From Methanospirillum sp. (lineage in GTDB: Archaea > Halobacteriota > Methanomicrobia > Methanomicrobiales > Methanospirillaceae), in NCBI GenBank assembly GCA_012728895.1, contig JAAYEG010000038.1:1-64000 (forward strand): DNA of 64,000 nucleotides, in the 5' to 3' direction. Below, piece after piece: positions 60,532-64,000 of this stretch (position 1 is the stretch's first letter; every line of letters starts with the position of its first letter). The notes under the pieces were generated by a model. The model was not told where the DNA came from and did no database searches. It worked only from the letters and a program-made list of their open reading frames with translations. The translations under genes and the position numbers were made by a program.

Positions 60532-60844
60532 GTTCATGGTGCTGACCGATCCCGACACGGCCGCGGGGTTCCGGATGGCCGGCGTTGACACCTGGGAGGC
60601 CTGGAACATCGAGGAGGCCCGGCGGATGCTCCCCGAGCTGATGCTGGAGGGCGATGCCGGGATCATCGCGGTGAATGAGGACTTCATGCAGGGACTCGAC
60701 GAGCGGCTGATGAACCGGATCGAACGGTCGGCGCGTCCGATCGTGATCCCCATACCCGGGCGTTCCCGGAAGGGAGGGGGAATGGACTACATCGAGAGAC
60801 TTCTCCGCCGGGCCATCGGGTACAACGTTGTGTTGAGGCGGTAA
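60524..60844 (+). CDS. ahaF: A1A0 ATP synthase subunit F
   Basis: A 106-residue central-stalk subunit with a CheY-like fold: [40 protein letters not shown] and [20 protein letters not shown], ending with the helical tail that inserts into the AB hexamer. The ATG at 60524 overlaps ahaC by eight bases. ahaA follows after two bases. Confidence 0.93.
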   Translation: MYKFMVLTDPDTAAGFRMAGVDTWEAWNIEEARRMLPELMLEGDAGIIAVNEDFMQGLDERLMNRIERSARPIVIPIPGRSRKGGGMDYIERLLRRAIGYNVVLRR

Positions 60845-60846
60845 CA

Positions 60847-62586
60847 ATGATCCAGGGCGAAGTAATCAGGGTCTCGGGGCCGGTGGTCCATGCCGGCGGG
60901 TTGCGAGGCTCGAAGATGTACGACGTGGTCATGGTCGGCGAGGAGGCGCTCACCGGGGAGGTGATCCGGCTCGACCAGGACGTCGCGATCATCCAGGTCT
61001 ACGAGGACACGACGGGGCTCGGGACCGGGGAGGTCGTCGAGAACACGGGCGAGCCCCTCCGCGTCGAGCTGGGCCCGGGCCTCCTCACCTCGATCTACGA
61101 CGGGGTCCAGCGCCCGCTCCCGCTCCTCGCGGAACAGAGCGGCGACTTCATCTCCCGGGGGCTCCGCGTCCCCGGGATCGACCATTCACGGCGGTGGGAG
61201 TTCGAGCCTGTGGCCCGGGAGGGCGACGCGGTCGGCCCGGGCGACGTGCTGGGGACCGTCCGGGAGTATCACCTGGAGCACCGGATCCTGGTGCCCCCCG
61301 GGGTGAGCGGGACCCTCGAGAGCGTCTCGGACGGCTCGCTGACCGTCGACGACGTGGTCGCCAGGCTCGACGGCGAGCGTCCGATCCCGATGGTGCAGGC
61401 CTGGCCGGTGCGGAAAGGCCGGCCGTACGCCCGGAAGCTCGACCCATCCCTGCCGCTGGTGACCGGGCAGCGGATCTTCGATTCGCTCTTCCCGATCGCC
61501 AAGGGCGGGACGGCCATGATCCCGGGGGGGTTCGGTACCGGAAAGACCGTCTCGGAGCAGACCCTCGCCAGGTGGGCCGACGCCCACGTGGTGGTCTATA
61601 TCGGCTGCGGCGAACGCGGCAACGAGATGACCGACGTCCTCTCCGAGTTCCCCGAACTGGTGGACCCGCGCACCGGCAACCCCCTGATCGAGCGGACCAT
61701 CATGATCGCCAACACCTCTAACATGCCCGTCGCGGCCCGCGAGGCATCGATCTACACCGGGATCACCATGGCCGAGTACTACCGCGACCAGGGCTACGAC
61801 GTGGCCCTTCTCGCGGACTCCACCTCGCGGTGGGGAGAGGCGCTCCGCGAGGTCTCGGGCCGGCTCGAGGAGATGCCCGGCGAAGAGGGGTACCCGGCGT
61901 ACCTCGCGGCCCGGCTCGCGGCCTTCTACGAGCGGGCAGGCCGGACGGCCTGCCTGGGTGCAGGTGACCGGGCGGGTTCGGTCACGGTGGTTGGCGCGGT
62001 CTCCCCGCCGGGCGGCGACTTCTCGGAGCCGATCACGCAGAACACGCTCCGGATCGTCGGGACCTTCTGGGCGCTCGACACCAACCTTGCCTACCGCCGC
62101 CACTTCCCGTCGGTGAGCTGGATCAAGTCCCACTCTCTCTATCTCGACAGCCTGAAAGACTGGTACTCCGCCTCCGTCGCACCCGACTGGGTCGCGCTCC
62201 GGGACCGGACCATGTATCTCCTCCAGAAAGAGGCCGAGCTGCAGGAGGTCGTCCAGCTCGTCGGGCCCGACGCCCTGCCCGAGGGCGAGAAGGCGGTCCT
62301 CGAGGTCACGCGGATGCTCCGCGAGGACTTCCTCCAGCAGAGCGCCTACAGTCTGGTCGACGGATTCTGTCCGCTGGAGAAACAGTACCTGATGCTCAAG
62401 GCGATCCTGGCCTACTACGACGCCGCGGTCGCCACGATGGGCCGCGGTGTCGCCCTGCGGCAGGTGCTCGCCCTGCCCGAGAAGAACGAGATCGCCCGGA
62501 TGAAGGAGCAGTACGACGCCCCCCGGATCCGGGACCTGATAGAGTCGATCGGGGTCTCGGCCCGCGCGCTGGAGGCGGAGCGATGA
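60847..62586 (+). CDS. ahaA: A1A0 ATP synthase catalytic subunit A
   Basis: A 579-residue ATP-hydrolysing/synthesising subunit. It has the archaeal non-homologous insertion after the N-terminal barrel, the P-loop as [16 protein letters not shown] near residue 230 (GGFGTGKT where many archaea have GPFGSGKT), the catalytic [35 protein letters not shown] and the C-terminal helical domain. Length is full. Start ATG 60847 lies two bases after ahaF. It forms the hexamer head with subunit B. Confidence 0.97.
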   Translation: MIQGEVIRVSGPVVHAGGLRGSKMYDVVMVGEEALTGEVIRLDQDVAIIQVYEDTTGLGTGEVVENTGEPLRVELGPGLLTSIYDGVQRPLPLLAEQSGDFISRGLRVPGIDHSRRWEFEPVAREGDAVGPGDVLGTVREYHLEHRILVPPGVSGTLESVSDGSLTVDDVVARLDGERPIPMVQAWPVRKGRPYARKLDPSLPLVTGQRIFDSLFPIAKGGTAMIPGGFGTGKTVSEQTLARWADAHVVVYIGCGERGNEMTDVLSEFPELVDPRTGNPLIERTIMIANTSNMPVAAREASIYTGITMAEYYRDQGYDVALLADSTSRWGEALREVSGRLEEMPGEEGYPAYLAARLAAFYERAGRTACLGAGDRAGSVTVVGAVSPPGGDFSEPITQNTLRIVGTFWALDTNLAYRRHFPSVSWIKSHSLYLDSLKDWYSASVAPDWVALRDRTMYLLQKEAELQEVVQLVGPDALPEGEKAVLEVTRMLREDFLQQSAYSLVDGFCPLEKQYLMLKAILAYYDAAVATMGRGVALRQVLALPEKNEIARMKEQYDAPRIRDLIESIGVSARALEAER

Positions 62587-63980
62587 GGCCGCTCTTCACG
62601 AAGGAGTACCGGACCGTCAGCTACGTCTCCGGCCCGCTCATCTACGTGGAGAGGCCGCGCCGTATCTCGTACGGCGAGGTGGCCTCGATCACGCTCCCCG
62701 ACGGGGAGGAAAGGACCGGGCAGGTGCTCGACATCTCCCGCGAGGTCGCGGTGGTCCAGGTCTACGAGGGCACCAACCGTGTCGACGACCGCGACACCCG
62801 GGTCCGGTTCACGGGCGAGCCGCAGCGGCTCGACGTCTCGATCGAGATGCTCGGGCGGGTCTTCGACGGCCTGGGCCGCCCCCGCGATACGCGCCCGCCC
62901 ATCGTCCCCGAGGAGCGTCCCGATATCAACGGGATGCCGATCAACCCGTTCGCACGGGACAAGCCGGCGGACTTCGTCCAGACCGGGGTCTCGGCGATCG
63001 ACGGGCTGAACACCCTGGTCCGGGGCCAGAAGCTCCCGATCTTCTCGGGCGCGGGATTGCCGGCGAACCGGCTCGCGGCCCAGATCACGCGGCAGAGCCG
63101 GGTGCGCGAGGAGGAGGGGAACTTCGCGGTCGTCTTCGCCGCGATGGGAATAACCTGGCAGGAGGCCTCGTTCTTCACCCAGGAGTTCGAGGAGACCGGC
63201 GCTCTGGAGCGCGTCATCTTTTTCCTGAACTTGGCCGACGACCCGACCATCGAGCGGATCGCGACTCCGCGATGCGCGCTCACCGCCGCCGAGCACCTGG
63301 CCTACGCACACGACCTGCACGTCCTGGTGATCATGACGGACATGACCAACTACTGCGAGGCCCTTCGCGAGATCTCCACGGCCCGTGAGGAGGTGCCGGG
63401 GAGGCGCGGCTACCCGGGATACATGTACACGGACCTCTCTTCGCTCTACGAGCGCGCAGGCCGGATCAAGGGGCGTAACGGCTCGATCACGCAGATCCCG
63501 ATCCTGACCATGCCCGATGACGACATCACGCACCCGGTCCCCGACCTGACCGGGTACATCACCGAGGGGCAGATCGTCCTCTCGCGCGACCTCTTCCGCC
63601 GCGGGATCGATCCCCCGATCGACGTCCTCCCCTCGCTCTCCCGGCTGATGAGCCTCGGGATCGGTCCCGGAAAGACCCGGGAGGACCACCGGAACGTCTC
63701 GGACCAGGTCTATGCCAGCTACGCCTACGGGCGGGATCTCCGGCGGCTCGTTGCGATCGTCGGGGAGGAGGCCCTGACCGAGCTCGACCGGGCGTATCTC
63801 GCCTTCGCCGACAGGTTCGAGGGGGGCTTCGTCTCTCAGCGGAACGAGGACCGGTCGATCGAGGAGACGCTCGGCATCGCCTGGGAGCTGCTCTCGAGCC
63901 TGCCGGTCCACGAGCTGAAGCGGATCAGCCCGGAGCTGATCGACCGCTACCACCCGACGCACGGGAAGGAAGAGTCGTGA
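62583..63980 (+). CDS. ahaB: A1A0 ATP synthase subunit B
   Basis: A 465-residue regulatory subunit of the A3B3 head. It keeps the overall ATPase fold ([60 protein letters not shown]) but lacks a normal P-loop, as expected for non-catalytic B, and ends [19 protein letters not shown]. It overlaps ahaA by four bases (ATGA) and ahaD by four (GTGA). Start ATG 62583. Confidence 0.97.
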   Translation: MRPLFTKEYRTVSYVSGPLIYVERPRRISYGEVASITLPDGEERTGQVLDISREVAVVQVYEGTNRVDDRDTRVRFTGEPQRLDVSIEMLGRVFDGLGRPRDTRPPIVPEERPDINGMPINPFARDKPADFVQTGVSAIDGLNTLVRGQKLPIFSGAGLPANRLAAQITRQSRVREEEGNFAVVFAAMGITWQEASFFTQEFEETGALERVIFFLNLADDPTIERIATPRCALTAAEHLAYAHDLHVLVIMTDMTNYCEALREISTAREEVPGRRGYPGYMYTDLSSLYERAGRIKGRNGSITQIPILTMPDDDITHPVPDLTGYITEGQIVLSRDLFRRGIDPPIDVLPSLSRLMSLGIGPGKTREDHRNVSDQVYASYAYGRDLRRLVAIVGEEALTELDRAYLAFADRFEGGFVSQRNEDRSIEETLGIAWELLSSLPVHELKRISPELIDRYHPTHGKEES

Positions 63981-64000
63981 CGACGGAACCGGTGAAGCCG
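63977..64000 (+). CDS. ahaD: A1A0 ATP synthase subunit D, N-terminal fragment
   Basis: Only the first eight codons, MTTEPVKP, are present before the window ends. The GTG overlaps the ahaB stop (GTGA), the position expected for ahaD, the central-stalk gamma-like subunit. The short sequence, with a VKPT-type start, is consistent but not decisive. Confidence 0.7.

Overview
The window is a GC-rich (mostly two-thirds G+C by eye) chromosomal segment of a methanogenic archaeon, most probably from the order Methanomicrobiales. Support comes from the coenzyme F430 genes cfbA-cfbE-cfbD-cfbB, a methanogenesis-marker-9 protein, archaeal tetrahydromethanopterin gene mptE, UPF0058 and DUF473 methanogen proteins, an archaeal A1A0 ATP synthase operon in the H-I-K-E-C-F-A-B-D order, Spt5/SecE, and archaeal-type MetRS, LeuRS and IleRS. 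The genus cannot be fixed from the sequence alone. Gene starts are often ATG or GTG overlapping the previous stop (ATGA, GTGA, TGATG), and TATA-like boxes lie 25-45 bp before several operons.

Layout. 1-5.4 kb: right end of an IS256-type element, UPF0058, a HEAT-repeat protein, an unknown protein, metG, tRNA-Arg(TCT), DUF473, a PAC2-type proteasome-assembly-chaperone homologue and a small DUF5611 protein. 5.4-7.0 kb holds no convincing intact gene. 7.0-12.9 kb is a minus-strand operon: prepilin-peptidase-like protease, hisI, a PIN-ATPase-KH protein (PINA-like) and leuS. 13.0-14.3 kb encodes an exported beta-helix protein with a CBM-like C-terminus. 14.5-17.0 kb (minus; DUF447, CitG-like, methanogenesis marker 9) is divergent from 17.1-21.2 kb (plus; cfbA, cfbE, cfbD, cfbB), followed by ilvE and tRNA-Glu(TTC).

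22.4-29.6 kb is an accessory metal/metalloid region: ArsR-type repressor with a palindromic site, divergent permease, and a tightly overlapped run of small thiol proteins (88-aa Cys-Cys protein, mini-thioredoxin, DGC protein, DUF2703). It ends in a disrupted second permease and is followed by a P-type Ca2+-like ATPase. 30-34 kb carries a cupin, an ABC exporter pair and a secreted SGNH esterase with a Thr-Pro linker. 34.4-37.5 kb is the minus-strand operon dtdA-ftsZ-secE-spt5. 37.6-40.9 kb is a 57-aa Cys-rich protein plus two MoeA proteins. 41.3-44.4 kb contains two paralogous exported beta-propeller-like genes, one clearly dead and the other with an apparent frameshift in the signal peptide. 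ileS follows, then a decayed IS5-type transposase.

48.7-54.7 kb: a Thg1-like enzyme, a PRC-barrel protein, a site-2 protease with CBS domains, and the minus-strand cluster DHH/TrkA protein - mptE - radical SAM/HhH. After tRNA-Lys(CTT) and two small genes, 56.0-64.0 kb is the A1A0 ATP synthase operon, which begins with an unexplained 56-aa gene. It has a terminator-like hairpin and a second TATA-like box just before the c-subunit gene, and runs off the right edge in ahaD.

I found no clear new multi-gene defence or catalytic system. The most promising little-described items are the 57-aa protein coupled to moeA, the 56-aa first cistron of the ATP synthase operon, the thiol-protein metal cluster, and the DUF447/CitG-like/marker-9 operon set back-to-back with the F430 genes.
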